Shown here: one piece after another, positions 9,601 through 20,457 of the stretch | How positions within the stretch are numbered: position 1 is the first letter of the stretch | How the letters are laid out: every line of letters begins with the position of its first letter | Source of the DNA: Actinomycetota bacterium | GTDB taxonomy: Bacteria > Actinomycetota > Actinomycetes > S36-B12 | DNA: 39,817 nt | Direction: 5' to 3' | NCBI GenBank assembly: GCA_029977425.1 | Contig: JAPOKX010000003.1 | Coordinates: forward strand, 1-39,817 | Position numbers and translations under genes: made by a program | The notes under the pieces: generated by a model | Seen by the model: the letters and a program-made list of their open reading frames with translations, nothing else | What the model was told of the DNA's origin: nothing | The model's database searches: none

Positions 9601-11148
9601 CTAGCCGCCGAGGAGCTTCTTGACGTCGTCGGGGAGCTCGAAGTCCGCCGCGGCGGCCGGCGCGGCGGGGGCCTCGGCCGCGCGCACGGCAGCCTCGCGC
9701 TCCTCGGCGGCTCGCTTGGCCGGATTGCCGCTTCGGGCCTTCTTGGCCTTGGCCGGGGTCTTGCCGGAGCGGCCCTTGGACTTCTTGCCGCCCCCTCCCC
9801 CGAATCCCTGCATCCCGGGCATGCCGGGGATCCCGGGCATGCCCTTGCCACCGCGCATCTGGCGCATCATCTTCTGGGCCTCGCCGAAGCGGTCCACGAG
9901 CCCGTTGACGTCGCTCACCTGCGTGCCAGAGCCGCGAGCGATGCGCGCGCGGCGCGAGGCATTGAGGATCTTGGGGTCGCGGCGCTCCTGGGGCGTCATC
10001 GACTGGATGATCGCCGAGACGCGATCGAGCTCGCGATCGTCGACCTGGTCGAGTTGGGCCTTCATCTCGCCCATGCCCGGGAGCATCCCCAGGATCTTGC
10101 CGAGCGAGCCCATCTTCTTGACGGCCTGCATCTGCTCGAGGAAGTCCTCGAGCGTGAAGTCCTCGCCCTGCGAGACCTTCTGCGCCATGCGCTCGGCCTG
10201 CTCCGCGTCGAAAGCCCGCTCGGCCTGCTCGATGAGGGTGAGCACGTCGCCCATGTCGAGGATGCGCGAGGCCATGCGGTCGGGGTGGAAGGCCTCGAAG
10301 TCCTCGAGCTTCTCGCCTGTCGATGCGAAGAGGACCGGACGACCCGTCACCGACACGATCGAGAGGGCGGCGCCACCTCGTGCGTCACCGTCGAGCTTGG
10401 TGAGCACCACGCCGTCGAAGCCGACCCCGGCCCCGAACTCCTCCGCCGTGCGCACGGCATCCTGACCGATCATGGCGTCGACGACGAGCAGCGTCTCGTC
10501 AGGATCGACGGCATCGCGCACGCGCACGAGCTGATCCATCAGCTCGGCGTCGATGGCCAGGCGACCGGCCGTGTCGACGATCACGATGTCGTTGAGGTGC
10601 ACTTCCGCGTGCTTGACCGAATCGCGCGCGACCTGCACGGGGTCGCCCACGCCGTTGCCCGGCTCCGGCGCGAAGACCGGGACGCCTGCGCGCTCGCCCA
10701 CGATGCGGAGCTGGTCGACGGCATTGGGGCGCTGGAGGTCCGCGGCGACGAGCAGGGGCGTGTGCGACTGGGACTTCAGGTAGGCGGCGAGCTTGCCCGC
10801 GAGCGTGGTCTTGCCCGCGCCCTGGAGGCCGGCGAGCAGGATGACCGTGGGCGGCTGCTTGGCGAAGCGCAGGCGCCGGGTCTCGCCGCCGAGGATCTCG
10901 ACCAACTGCTCGTGCACGATCTTGACGACCTGCTGGGCGGGGTTGAGCGCGCCCGAAACCTCGGAGGAGAGCGCGCGCTCCTTGACCTTCGCGCAGAAGT
11001 CACGGACGACGGGCAGCGCGACGTCGGCATCGAGGAGCGCGATGCGTATCTCGCGGACGGTCTCGTCGATGTCCGCCTCGGACAGGCGCCCCTTGCCGCG
11101 GAGATTGCGGAAGGTTGCCGAGAGGCGATCGGACAGCGAGGCGAACAA
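9601..11148 (-). CDS. ffh: Signal recognition particle protein Ffh
   Basis: LLAGLQGAGKTTLAGKLAAYLK, DTAGRLAIDAELM, TKLDGDARGGAALS, Met-rich M domain. Start inferred as TTG 11148 (FASLSDRLSATFRNLRGKGRLSE) with AGGAG 8 nt upstream; the ORF extending to 11916 overlaps glnD out of frame. Confidence 0.93.
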   Translation of the reverse strand: MFASLSDRLSATFRNLRGKGRLSEADIDETVREIRIALLDADVALPVVRDFCAKVKERALSSEVSGALNPAQQVVKIVHEQLVEILGGETRRLRFAKQPPTVILLAGLQGAGKTTLAGKLAAYLKSQSHTPLLVAADLQRPNAVDQLRIVGERAGVPVFAPEPGNGVGDPVQVARDSVKHAEVHLNDIVIVDTAGRLAIDAELMDQLVRVRDAVDPDETLLVVDAMIGQDAVRTAEEFGAGVGFDGVVLTKLDGDARGGAALSIVSVTGRPVLFASTGEKLEDFEAFHPDRMASRILDMGDVLTLIEQAERAFDAEQAERMAQKVSQGEDFTLEDFLEQMQAVKKMGSLGKILGMLPGMGEMKAQLDQVDDRELDRVSAIIQSMTPQERRDPKILNASRRARIARGSGTQVSDVNGLVDRFGEAQKMMRQMRGGKGMPGIPGMPGMQGFGGGGGKKSKGRSGKTPAKAKKARSGNPAKRAAEEREAAVRAAEAPAAPAAAADFELPDDVKKLLGG

Positions 11149-11210
11149 CGCGAGGGCTCCTGGTCCATGAGGGCGTCGAAGGGGCCCGGTCGCCCGGGCG
11201 TCGCCCCAGC

Positions 11211-13618
11211 CTAGATCGTGCGGGCGGCAGCGTCGTTCGGGCCTTGCTGGAGACGATCGAGTACGGCGCCGACCACACGCGCGCGCTCGGCGGATCCGAG
11301 CGTGCCGCCCCCGGCGGCACGCAGGTAGAAGACGTCTACGGCCTCGGATCCCAGGGTCTCGATGCGCGCGGCCGTGATGCTGGCCCCCGCTTCCCTGATG
11401 GCCTCCCCGATCCGATGCAGGAGCGCCGGCTCGTCGTGGGCGCGCACCTCGAGGACCTCCGCGTCGCTTGCCGCGCCGGGCACGAAGTCCACGCGGGGCG
11501 GAGCGCCGGTCGTGCCACGTCGGCGATGCGCGAGCCGCTCGCGCACGTCCCACTCGCCCGCGAGCGCGCGCAGGATGTCGGAGCGCACGAGGTCGAGCGC
11601 AGGGAACTCGCCATACAGGGGCACGACGGTCCATGCCGTGAGCGCGCGATCGCCGACGGTCTCGGTGTCTGCCGCCTTCACCTCGAGGCGATGCACCGCG
11701 AGGACACCGGCGATGGCGCCGAGCAGCCCCGGGCGGTCCGGCGCCGCGACGATGATGCGCGAGGCCGGCGACCCCGCCTCGAGGACGAGCGCGACACCCT
11801 CGGAGGCAAGGAGGTGCGCATGCCGCTCGGCCAGGACGGGGGGCGCAGGGGGCAGCGCGCCTGAGAGGCGCGCGCGCGTGCGTGCGGCGAGGTCGTCCAC
11901 CAGGGCCGCCTTCCACTCGCTCCAGGCGCCCGGCCCTGTCGCCGCTGCGTCGGCGTAGGTAAGCGCGCGCAGCAGTTCGAGCGTCTCCACGCAGCCGACA
12001 GCAGCGGCCACCTGGTCGGCGGTGAGGGGATCGTCCAGATCGCGACGCGTCGCGGTGTCGGGAAGCAGCAGGTGGTGCCGCACCAGGCAGACGAGCACTC
12101 CCCGGTCGCCGGCGTCGAGTCCCATGCGCGCGCCGATCACGTCCGTGAGCTGGGCGCCCACCTCGCTGTGGTCACCCGGGTGCCCCTTGCCGATGTCGTG
12201 GAGCAGGGCACCCAGGACGAGGAGGTCGGGACGGCCGACGTCGCGCAGGTGGGCCGCTGCCGCGGCCGCGGTCTCCACGAGGTGCCGGTCGACCCGGTAG
12301 AGATGCACGGGATTGCCCTGCGGTGCCGACCGCACCGCCACCCATTCAGGGATGAGCCGCACGATGAGCCCGTGCTGATCGAGCGCCTCCCACACCGGCA
12401 CCAGCCCGATGCCCGATCCCAGCAGGGAGACGAGCGCATCGCGCGCATCAGAGGGCCACGGCACCGGCATGGGCGCGGACTCGCGCGCAAGCCGTGCCAC
12501 CGCCGCGGGAGAGACGGGCAGCCCCGCCTGGGCAGCGGCAGCAGCAAAGCGCAGCAGGAGCGCGGGATCCCGGTCGGGTCGCGCGTCGGCGGCAAGCGCG
12601 ACTTCGCCGTCGTGCACCACGACACCGTCCGCCAGCGGCACTCTCTCCGGGCCCGGGCGGCGCAGTCGCCGACGCACGCCGCGATCCGACCGACCCCGCT
12701 GGAGACGCGAGACGCGGTGCCACATGGTGTCTGAGGCATAGGCGATGGCCCGGGCTGCCTCGCCGAGTTCGCGGAGCATCGCATCGCGACCATCGAGCCC
12801 GAGCCTGCGGGCCACGTCCTCCTGGTCCTGCGTGCGCAGGACATCGGACGGTCGCCGTCCCTCCTCCAACGCGCAGTCGTGCAGGGCGTCGCGTAGGTCG
12901 AGAAGAGATGAGCGCACCTCGTCGAGACCCTCGCGCGGCACGTCAGTGACCCACGACGCAGCCACGGCATCGAGGATCCCCGAATCACGCAGGCCGCCGT
13001 AGGACTCCTTGAGATCAGGTTCAAGCAGGTGCGCGGCGTCGCCATGCCGCGCTCGACGTGCCTCCACGGATGCCCGCACCTCATCCAGGCGGGTGCGGGC
13101 GAGGGCACGCCAGTCGGCGAGGATCGCACTCGCCACCCGTTCGCCCAGGGCGATGTCGCCGGCAATCGGGCGGGCGTCGAGCAGTCCGAGGATGACGCGG
13201 ATGTCCTGGGTGGCCGCGCGGCGCACCTCGGCGGGAGTGCGCACGCTGTGATCGACCGGCACGCCGCTATCCCATGCGGGATACCACAATCGGTCCACGA
13301 CCTCGGTCACCCGCGCATCGGTGGGGTCGACGCGATCGGGCAGCACGAGGAGCAGGTCGAGGTCACTGCCCGCCGTCAGGTCGCCGCGCCCGTAGCCGCC
13401 GACCGCCACGAGGCAGGCACCGAGGCCGTCGGCCCCGCTCGCCTCGAAGACAGCCGTGAGCCAGTCGTCCGTGAGCGCGGAAAGCGCGCGCCGGCGCGCG
13501 GGCCGTGACGCGACGGGCCGGCTCAGGAGCTCGCGGCGCGCGTCGCGATACGCCGAGGGGCCGGCGGACAGGGGCACTGACCCCGCCGCCGGCCCGACTC
13601 CCGTGGTGGGCTGCGTCA

Positions 13619-13619
<1 letters not shown>
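11211..13619 (-). CDS. glnD: [Protein-PII] uridylyltransferase / bifunctional GlnD
   Basis: 802 aa; GGYGRGDLTAGSDLDLLLVLPD nucleotidyltransferase motif; LGALLHDIGKGHPGDHSEVGAQL HD domain; C-terminal ACT repeats. Confidence 0.93.
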
Positions 13620-13957
<338 letters not shown>

Positions 13958-15265
13958 CTACTGCTCCCCTCCGTGCGCGCGGTGACCGATGCCCGCGAAG
14001 ACTCCGCCACCCCCTGAATCTCCCAGTTCGTACGCCGACTCCGCATGCTCATTGAGATCGACTCCGCTGATCTCGACGTCCTCGCTCACCCGGAAGCCCA
14101 TGGTCACCTTGATGAGGTAGCCGATGATGAAGGTGAGGATCAAGGAGTAGAAGAGGACGGCGAAGGCCCCGATCGCCTGCTTGCCCAGCTGCTCCGCGCC
14201 GCCTCCGTAGAGGAGTCCATTGACTCCGGCCGGGGCGGCCTCGGTGGCGAGGAATCCGATGAGCAGGGTGCCGACGAGTCCCCCGACGAGGTGGACTCCC
14301 ACGACGTCCAGGGAGTCGTCGTACTTGAGCTTGTACTTCAGGCCCACGGCGAGGGCGCACAGCACGCCGGCGATGAGGCCGATGACCGATGCGCCCAGGG
14401 GGCTCACCGCGCTACACGCCGGCGTGATGGCGACCAGGCCCGCGACGATGCCCGATGCGGCACCGAGCGACGTGGCATGCCCGTCCCGGACCTTCTCCGT
14501 GATGAGCCAGCCGATGCCAGCGGCGCACGTGGCGACGAACGTGTTGAGGAACACGACGGCCGAGGTGTTGTCTGCCGCGACCTGCGAGCCGGCGTTGAAG
14601 CCGAACCACCCGAACCACAGCAGGGCGGCGCCGATCATCACCAGCGTCAGGTTGTGGGGCTTCATGGGCGTCCGTGGCCAGCCGAGTCGGGCTCCCAGCA
14701 GGATGACCAGCGCGAGGGCCGCGATGCCGGCGTTGATGTGGACCGCAGTGCCCCCCGCGAAGTCGATGACGCCGAGCTTGGCGATCCAGCCGCCCGTCTC
14801 GGGGTCTAGGTTGAAGACCCAGTGCGCCACGGGGAAGTAGACCAGGGTCGCCCAGATCGCCGCGAAGACCAGCCAGGCACTGAACTTCGTGCGATCGGCG
14901 ATGGCACCGGCGATGAGACCTACCGTGAGGCAGGCGAACATCGCCTGGAAGGCCACGAAGATCATGGCGGGCACCGTGGCCTCGGGATCATCGACCATGA
15001 GGCTCTCGAGGCCGAAGTACTCCGTGACATTGCCCAGGAGGCCCGCGTCGCCGTACGACGCACCGAAGGCCATCGAGTAGCCGTAGAGCATCCACAGGAT
15101 GCCCACGATGAAGAGCGCTCCCATGATCATCATCATCATGTTGAGCACGGACTTGACCCGCACCATGCCTCCGTAGAAGAAGGCCAGGCCGGGGATCATC
15201 AGCAGCACCAGCGCGGCTGCCATGAGCATCCAGGCGGTGTCACCGGTGTTGAGCGCGGATTCCAT
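13958..15265 (-). CDS. amtB: Ammonium transporter
   Basis: 435 aa multi-TM; DTAWMLMAAALVLLMIPGLAFFYGGMVR, DFAGGTAVHINAGIAALAL, GVHLVGGLVGTLLIGFLA; directly upstream of glnB. Confidence 0.97.
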   Translation of the reverse strand: MESALNTGDTAWMLMAAALVLLMIPGLAFFYGGMVRVKSVLNMMMMIMGALFIVGILWMLYGYSMAFGASYGDAGLLGNVTEYFGLESLMVDDPEATVPAMIFVAFQAMFACLTVGLIAGAIADRTKFSAWLVFAAIWATLVYFPVAHWVFNLDPETGGWIAKLGVIDFAGGTAVHINAGIAALALVILLGARLGWPRTPMKPHNLTLVMIGAALLWFGWFGFNAGSQVAADNTSAVVFLNTFVATCAAGIGWLITEKVRDGHATSLGAASGIVAGLVAITPACSAVSPLGASVIGLIAGVLCALAVGLKYKLKYDDSLDVVGVHLVGGLVGTLLIGFLATEAAPAGVNGLLYGGGAEQLGKQAIGAFAVLFYSLILTFIIGYLIKVTMGFRVSEDVEISGVDLNEHAESAYELGDSGGGGVFAGIGHRAHGGEQ

Positions 15266-15328
15266 GCGTCACACTCCTCGCGTCGCGTCTCTGGGTGGTT
15301 CGACTGCGCGCGAGCAAATCCCACGTCC

Positions 15329-15366
15329 GTTACCCGTGATGTGTCCGCGAGTTACGGGTCGGTGAC
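15329..15366 (-). promoter_or_regulatory. Candidate GlnR-type operator upstream of amtB-glnB-glnD
   Basis: On the minus strand GTCAC-n6-GTAAC-n6-ACACA-n6-GTAAC, i.e. gTnAC half-sites on an 11-bp register ~64 bp upstream of the amtB start. Confidence 0.6.
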
Positions 15367-15404
15367 TTCCGAAGCCCGGATGTTTCGGGCATGTGACGCG
15401 AGGT

Positions 15405-16634
15405 CTACTCCTCGAGAAGGGCGTCGACGAATGCCTCGGGCTCGAAGGGGGCGAGGTCGTCAGGCCCCTCTCCCAGGCCGACCAGCTTGACCGGCACGCC
15501 GAGCTCTCGCTGCACGGCGACCACGATGCCGCCCTTGGCCGTGCCGTCCAGCTTCGTCAGCACGATGCCCGTGACATCGACCACTTCGGAGAAGACCTTC
15601 GCCTGGGTGAGGCCGTTCTGGCCCGTGGTCGCATCGAGGACGAGGAGGACTTCGTCCACGGGCCCCTGCTTCTCGATCACGCGCTTCACCTTGCCGAGTT
15701 CGTCCATGAGGCCGACCTTGGTGTGGAGGCGTCCGGCGGTATCGATGACGACCGTGTCGACGTCCGCCTCGGCACCGATGCGCACGGCATCGAAGGCGAC
15801 GGCAGCGGGGTCACCGCCCTCCGGGCCGCGCACGACGGCCGCGCCCACGCGGTCGCCCCAGGTCTGGAGTTGGTCAGCAGCTGCGGCTCGGAAGGTGTCT
15901 GCAGCGCCGAGCACCACGGTGCGTCCTTCCGCGACGAGCAGGCGGCCGAGCTTTCCCGTGGTGGTGGTCTTGCCGGTGCCATTGACACCGACGACCAGGA
16001 GGACCGCGGGACCGTCGCCCTCGCGCGTCGAGCGCAGCGTACGGTCCATCGTCGGATCGACCAGGGCGATGAGCTCCTCCCGCAGGAGGGTGCGCACCTG
16101 CTCGGGCGTCGACGGGCTCTCGGCCATCACGCGCGCGCGCAGGCGCTCCATGAGGTCGGTCGAGGCGGCGACTCCCAGGTCGGCGGTGAGGAGGGTCTCC
16201 TCCACCTCGTCCCACGTGGCCGCGTCGACGGAATCGCGCGACATGAGGGCCAGCAGGCCGCGGCCGAGTGCGGACTGGGAGCGAGCGAGCCGCCGGCGCA
16301 GGCGAGTGAGTCGCCCTGCCGCCGGCTCCGGCTGCTCGAGCCCCAGCTCCTCGGCACGCAACTCCTCGAGGTCGACCTCCTCGAGGTCCGCCTCGATCGG
16401 CTCGACCTCCAGCGTGGCCGTCGCGCCGAGAGCGTCAGCCGGCACGGCCTCCTCGATGGGGCGGCGCGTGGTGTCGCGCGGGACGGTGTCGTCATCTCCC
16501 ACCCCGGGCGCGTAGTCGATGCCGGGGCGCGGCCGCGCAGGCGGAGCCGGCCGGCGACGTACGAGGGCGACGACGACGCCCACGATGACGAGGAGGGCGA
16601 CGGCGAGAGCAACGATGAGACCGAGGGAATCCAC
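15405..16634 (-). CDS. ftsY: Signal recognition particle receptor FtsY
   Basis: 409 aa; N-terminal TM and acidic A domain; VVGVNGTGKTTTTGKLGRLLV, DTAGRLHTKVGLMDELGKVKRVI, TKLDGTAKGGIVVAV. Confidence 0.95.
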   Translation of the reverse strand: MDSLGLIVALAVALLVIVGVVVALVRRRPAPPARPRPGIDYAPGVGDDDTVPRDTTRRPIEEAVPADALGATATLEVEPIEADLEEVDLEELRAEELGLEQPEPAAGRLTRLRRRLARSQSALGRGLLALMSRDSVDAATWDEVEETLLTADLGVAASTDLMERLRARVMAESPSTPEQVRTLLREELIALVDPTMDRTLRSTREGDGPAVLLVVGVNGTGKTTTTGKLGRLLVAEGRTVVLGAADTFRAAAADQLQTWGDRVGAAVVRGPEGGDPAAVAFDAVRIGAEADVDTVVIDTAGRLHTKVGLMDELGKVKRVIEKQGPVDEVLLVLDATTGQNGLTQAKVFSEVVDVTGIVLTKLDGTAKGGIVVAVQRELGVPVKLVGLGEGPDDLAPFEPEAFVDALLEE

Positions 16635-16691
16635 GGCCCGATCCTCTCAGGAGCGGTGTCGCGGTCGGCAGGGGCGGCGTCGCAGTAGGCG

Positions 16692-16736
16692 ATTGTGCGG
16701 CTGATTATCGGTATTACTCGCTCTCAGCCGCACAAT
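16692..16736. repeat. Perfect 13-bp inverted repeat with 19-nt AT-rich spacer, intergenic ftsY/smc
   Basis: ATTGTGCGGCTGA (16692-16704) and TCAGCCGCACAAT (16724-16736). Confidence 0.85.
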
Positions 16737-16752
16737 TCGCGCGTGGGAGCGA

Positions 16753-16765
16753 ATTCCCGGGGAAT
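16753..16765. repeat. Short palindrome adjacent to the 13-bp inverted repeat
   Basis: ATTCCC-G-GGGAAT. Confidence 0.6.
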
Positions 16766-16864
16766 CGCGCGAGGCCCGCTCGCTCGCCTTCCCGAAGGTG
16801 GCGCTCACGCGCGGCCCGCTTGTCGGCCGCGGCGAAGGCCGGACGAGCCCGTCGTGGCCGCGCG

Positions 16865-19800
16865 TCAGGCGGAGACGGGGTCGCGGTCGCGCAGGCGCTG
16901 GCCGACCACCTGGGTGACGCCGTCGCCGCGCATGGAGACGCCGTACAGGGCGTCTGCGATCTCCATCGTGCGCTTCTGGTGCGTCACGACGATGAGCTGG
17001 GACGCCGTGCGCAACTCGTCGATGGCATCGATGAGACGCCCCAGGTTGACGTCATCGAGGGCTGCCTCGACCTCGTCCAGCACGTAGAACGGGCTCGGGC
17101 GCGCCTTGAAGAGGGCGATGAGGAAGGCGACGGCCGTGAGCGAGCGCTCGCCGCCGGACAGCAGCGACAGTCGCTTGACCTTCTTGCCCGGCGGCCGCGC
17201 TTCGACATCGACACCCGTGAGGAGCATGTCGGATGGATCAGTGAGCACGAGCCGGCCGTCGCCGCCGGGGAAGAGCCGGGCGAAGACGCGCTCGAACTCG
17301 CGCGCGGTGTCGTGGTACGCCTCGGTGAAGACGGCCTCGACACGCTCGTCGACCTCCTTGATGATGGCCAGGAGGTCCGCCTTGGAGCGCTTGAGGTCAT
17401 CGACCTGCTCGGTGAGGAAGCGGAGGCGCTCCTCCAGCGCGGTGAACTCCTCGAGTGCCAGCGGATTCACCTTGCCCAGCAGCGCGAGACCCCGCTCGGC
17501 CGCCTTGAGACGGCGCTCCTGCTGGGCCCGGTCGTACGGATAGGGCTCGGGCTCAGGCGCGCTCGGATCGACCTCGTCGCCGGGGGCGGCCGGGGTAGGC
17601 GGCACGAGCTGGTCCGGGCCGTACTCGGCCACGAGGGCATCGGGCTCGATCCCGAACTCCTCGATGACGCGACCCTCGACCTGCTCGATGCGCAGCCGCT
17701 GCTCCGCTCGAGCTACCTCGTCGCGATGCACCGAGTCGGTGAGGCGCTCCATCTCCTGGCTGAGCTCACGCAGGGACTGGCGCACCTGCTGCAGCGTGGT
17801 ATCGCGCGTCGCCTGCTGCTCCTCGCGCTCGCGGCGCTCCGCATCCGCGCGCGCCAGCGACGCGTCAAGGTAGCGCAGCACGACGCGCACGCCCTTGGCC
17901 ACGGCCTCCGCGACCTCCGCTTCGCGCGCGCGCTGCTCGCGGCGCTCGATCGCACGCCGACGCGATGCCCGCTCATTGGCGGCCGCCCGCTCGAGCCCCT
18001 CCGCGCGAGCGGTCAGCGAGGCAAGGCGCTCCTCTCCTGTGCGCAGGGTCAGACGCGCCTCGACCTCGTGCGCGCGGGCATCCTCAGCGGCCTTGGCCAG
18101 CTCGGGACGCCGATCGGCGAGGTCGTCACCGCTGCCCGCAGCCTCGTCCACGGCCAGCCGCTCCTCGAGCTCCGCCAGCGTCGCCTCATCGGCCGCCAGT
18201 GCTTCGAGCGCCGCCTGCTCCGCCATGGCGAGGCGATCGGCCTCGGCAGTGGCGGCGCGCGCGGCCTGGCCGAGGAGGCCCAGTTGCTCTGCCACGGCCG
18301 CGAGCTGGGCATCCGACTCGTGCAGGCGCGAGAGGGCCGCCTCCGCCGTCTCGGTGGCCGACTGCTGCGCGTCGAGGGCTGCCGCGAGCTCGAAACGGGT
18401 GCGTTCGAGCGCATGCTGGACGGACTCAAGCGAGGCGGCAGCCTCGTCGACGGCGGATTGGAGTTCGATGAGGGAGGGCGCCTCGCCCGATCCTCCGAAG
18501 GCCACGTGGGGCCCGATGAGATCGCCTTCGCGCGTCGCCGCGGTCAGGCCGGCATCGGCCGCGCGCGCCGCGTCATCGAGGTGATCGACGATGACAATGC
18601 CGGCCAGTCTCGACCGGAGTGCCACGAGGAGCTCAGGAGAGCCGGAGACGACATCGGTGATCCAGCGCAGCCCGGCGGGCGCCGCACCCTGATCGGGGGC
18701 TGACCCCGCGGACTGGCCGAGCACGACCACGCTTGCGCGACCTGCCGTATCGCGATGCAGGAGCATGATGCCGTCGATGGCGGCCCGGGCATCGCGCACG
18801 ACCACGGCATCGGACAGCGGGCCCAGCGCGGCGGCGACGCCACGCTCGTAGCCCGACTCCACAGCCAGAAGCGAGGCCACCGTGCCGATGACGCCGACGG
18901 ACTCCCCCGCCTGAAGCAGGGCCCCGGGACCATCGCCGCGGGCGAGCGCGATGCGCAGTGCCTCGAGTCGCGCCGCAAGCGCCGCGCGCTCGCGCTCGCT
19001 CTCGCGCTCCTGCTGGCGCAGCGACTCCACGAGCGCATCGGCCTCGGCCAGTCGCGCCTGGGTCTCCTCGTACTGCGTGTCGAGGCCGAGCTCGCCGGCA
19101 TCGAGGCCAGCCACCTGCGCCTCGAGCGCAGCGAACTCGCGCTGCGCGGTAGCCGCGCGGGTGCGCGCATCCTCTCGCTGGCTCGCGACGCGCTCGATCT
19201 CGGCCGCTCGCGCCTCACGCCGAGACCGCGCCGCGGCCACGCGTCCCGCGAGACGAGCAAGGCCCTCGCGGCGGTCGGCCTGCGAGCGGATGCCCTGGGC
19301 CACGCGACGCTCCTCCTCGGCGAGGGCGCGCTCGGCATCCGTGCGGACAGACGTGGCCTCGCCGAGCGCTGTCCTCCCGGCCTCGACCTGGCGCCCCAGG
19401 GCGAACTCCTCCTCGCGCAGTCCCGCGGCCTCGGCCTCGAGCGCATCGGGGTCGCGACCGCTCGCGGTCTCGTCCTCGATTTCCGGACCGATGAGGCGCA
19501 GGCGCTCCGCTGACAGAGACGCGGTGCCGAGGAAGCGCTCACGCAGGGCAGACAGGGCAAACCAGGACTGCTGCGCGGATGCCAGGAGCGGCGCTGCTGA
19601 CTGCGACTCGGCATCGAGGGTCGCCTCCTGCGCGGTCAGCGCAGCCAGTTGGCCTTCGACTTCCAGGCGTCGTTCGCGAAGAGCTGACTCGTCGGCCACC
19701 TCGGCCGCGAGCGTCTCGCGGAACTGCGCGAGATCGTCAGCCATGAGGCGCAGGCGCGCGTCACGAGCCTCTGCTTGGATCACCGCGGCCCGGCGGGCCA

Positions 19801-20431
19801 CCTCGGCCTGACGGCCGAGGGGCTTCAACTGGCGCCGGAGCTCGGTGGTGAGGTCCGTCAGTCGCGTGAGATTGCCCTGCATGGCGTCGAGCTTGCGGAG
19901 CGCCTTCTCCTTGCGCTTGCGATGCTTGAGGACGCCGGCAGCCTCCTCGATGAAGCCGCGACGGTCCTCAGGGGTGGCGTGGAGGATCGCGTCGAGTTGC
20001 CCCTGGCCGACGATGACGTGCATCTCGCGGCCGATGCCCGAGTCCGACAGCAGCTCCTGGATGTCGAGCAGGCGGCACGGCGTGCCGTTGATGGCGTACT
20101 CGGATCCCCCGTTGCGGAAGAGAGTGCGCGAGATCGTGACCTCGGTGTAGTCGATCGGAAGGGCACCGTCGGTGTTGTCGATCGTGAGGGCGACTTCAGC
20201 GCGCCCCAGGGGGGCTCGGCCGCTGGTGCCGGCGAAGATCACGTCCGACATCGCGCCGCCACGCAGGGACTTGGCTCCCTGCTCGCCCATGACCCAAGCG
20301 ATGGCATCCACGATGTTGGACTTGCCGGAGCCGTTGGGCCCCACGACGCAGGTCACCCCGGGCTCGAAGGCAAGGGTCGTCGCGGAGGCGAACGACTTGA
20401 AGCCCTTGAGCGTGAGGCTCTTCAGATGCAC
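16865..20431 (-). CDS. smc: Chromosome segregation protein SMC
   Basis: 1188 aa; MHLKSLTLKGFKSFASATTLAFEPGVTCVVGPNGSGKSNIVDAIAWVMGEQGAKSLRGG; long coiled coils, hinge, LLSGGERSLTAVAFLIALFKARPSPFYVLDEVEAALDDVN. Confidence 0.97.
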   Translation of the reverse strand: MHLKSLTLKGFKSFASATTLAFEPGVTCVVGPNGSGKSNIVDAIAWVMGEQGAKSLRGGAMSDVIFAGTSGRAPLGRAEVALTIDNTDGALPIDYTEVTISRTLFRNGGSEYAINGTPCRLLDIQELLSDSGIGREMHVIVGQGQLDAILHATPEDRRGFIEEAAGVLKHRKRKEKALRKLDAMQGNLTRLTDLTTELRRQLKPLGRQAEVARRAAVIQAEARDARLRLMADDLAQFRETLAAEVADESALRERRLEVEGQLAALTAQEATLDAESQSAAPLLASAQQSWFALSALRERFLGTASLSAERLRLIGPEIEDETASGRDPDALEAEAAGLREEEFALGRQVEAGRTALGEATSVRTDAERALAEEERRVAQGIRSQADRREGLARLAGRVAAARSRREARAAEIERVASQREDARTRAATAQREFAALEAQVAGLDAGELGLDTQYEETQARLAEADALVESLRQQERESERERAALAARLEALRIALARGDGPGALLQAGESVGVIGTVASLLAVESGYERGVAAALGPLSDAVVVRDARAAIDGIMLLHRDTAGRASVVVLGQSAGSAPDQGAAPAGLRWITDVVSGSPELLVALRSRLAGIVIVDHLDDAARAADAGLTAATREGDLIGPHVAFGGSGEAPSLIELQSAVDEAAASLESVQHALERTRFELAAALDAQQSATETAEAALSRLHESDAQLAAVAEQLGLLGQAARAATAEADRLAMAEQAALEALAADEATLAELEERLAVDEAAGSGDDLADRRPELAKAAEDARAHEVEARLTLRTGEERLASLTARAEGLERAAANERASRRRAIERREQRAREAEVAEAVAKGVRVVLRYLDASLARADAERREREEQQATRDTTLQQVRQSLRELSQEMERLTDSVHRDEVARAEQRLRIEQVEGRVIEEFGIEPDALVAEYGPDQLVPPTPAAPGDEVDPSAPEPEPYPYDRAQQERRLKAAERGLALLGKVNPLALEEFTALEERLRFLTEQVDDLKRSKADLLAIIKEVDERVEAVFTEAYHDTAREFERVFARLFPGGDGRLVLTDPSDMLLTGVDVEARPPGKKVKRLSLLSGGERSLTAVAFLIALFKARPSPFYVLDEVEAALDDVNLGRLIDAIDELRTASQLIVVTHQKRTMEIADALYGVSMRGDGVTQVVGQRLRDRDPVSA

Positions 20432-20457
20432 GCGCCGACCCTACCTGCGGCGGCAGG

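Noticed and set aside
16820-18703. 627-aa plus-strand ORF antisense to smc
   Set aside because: Mirror ORF produced by high GC codon bias opposite a clear SMC; no recognisable domain.
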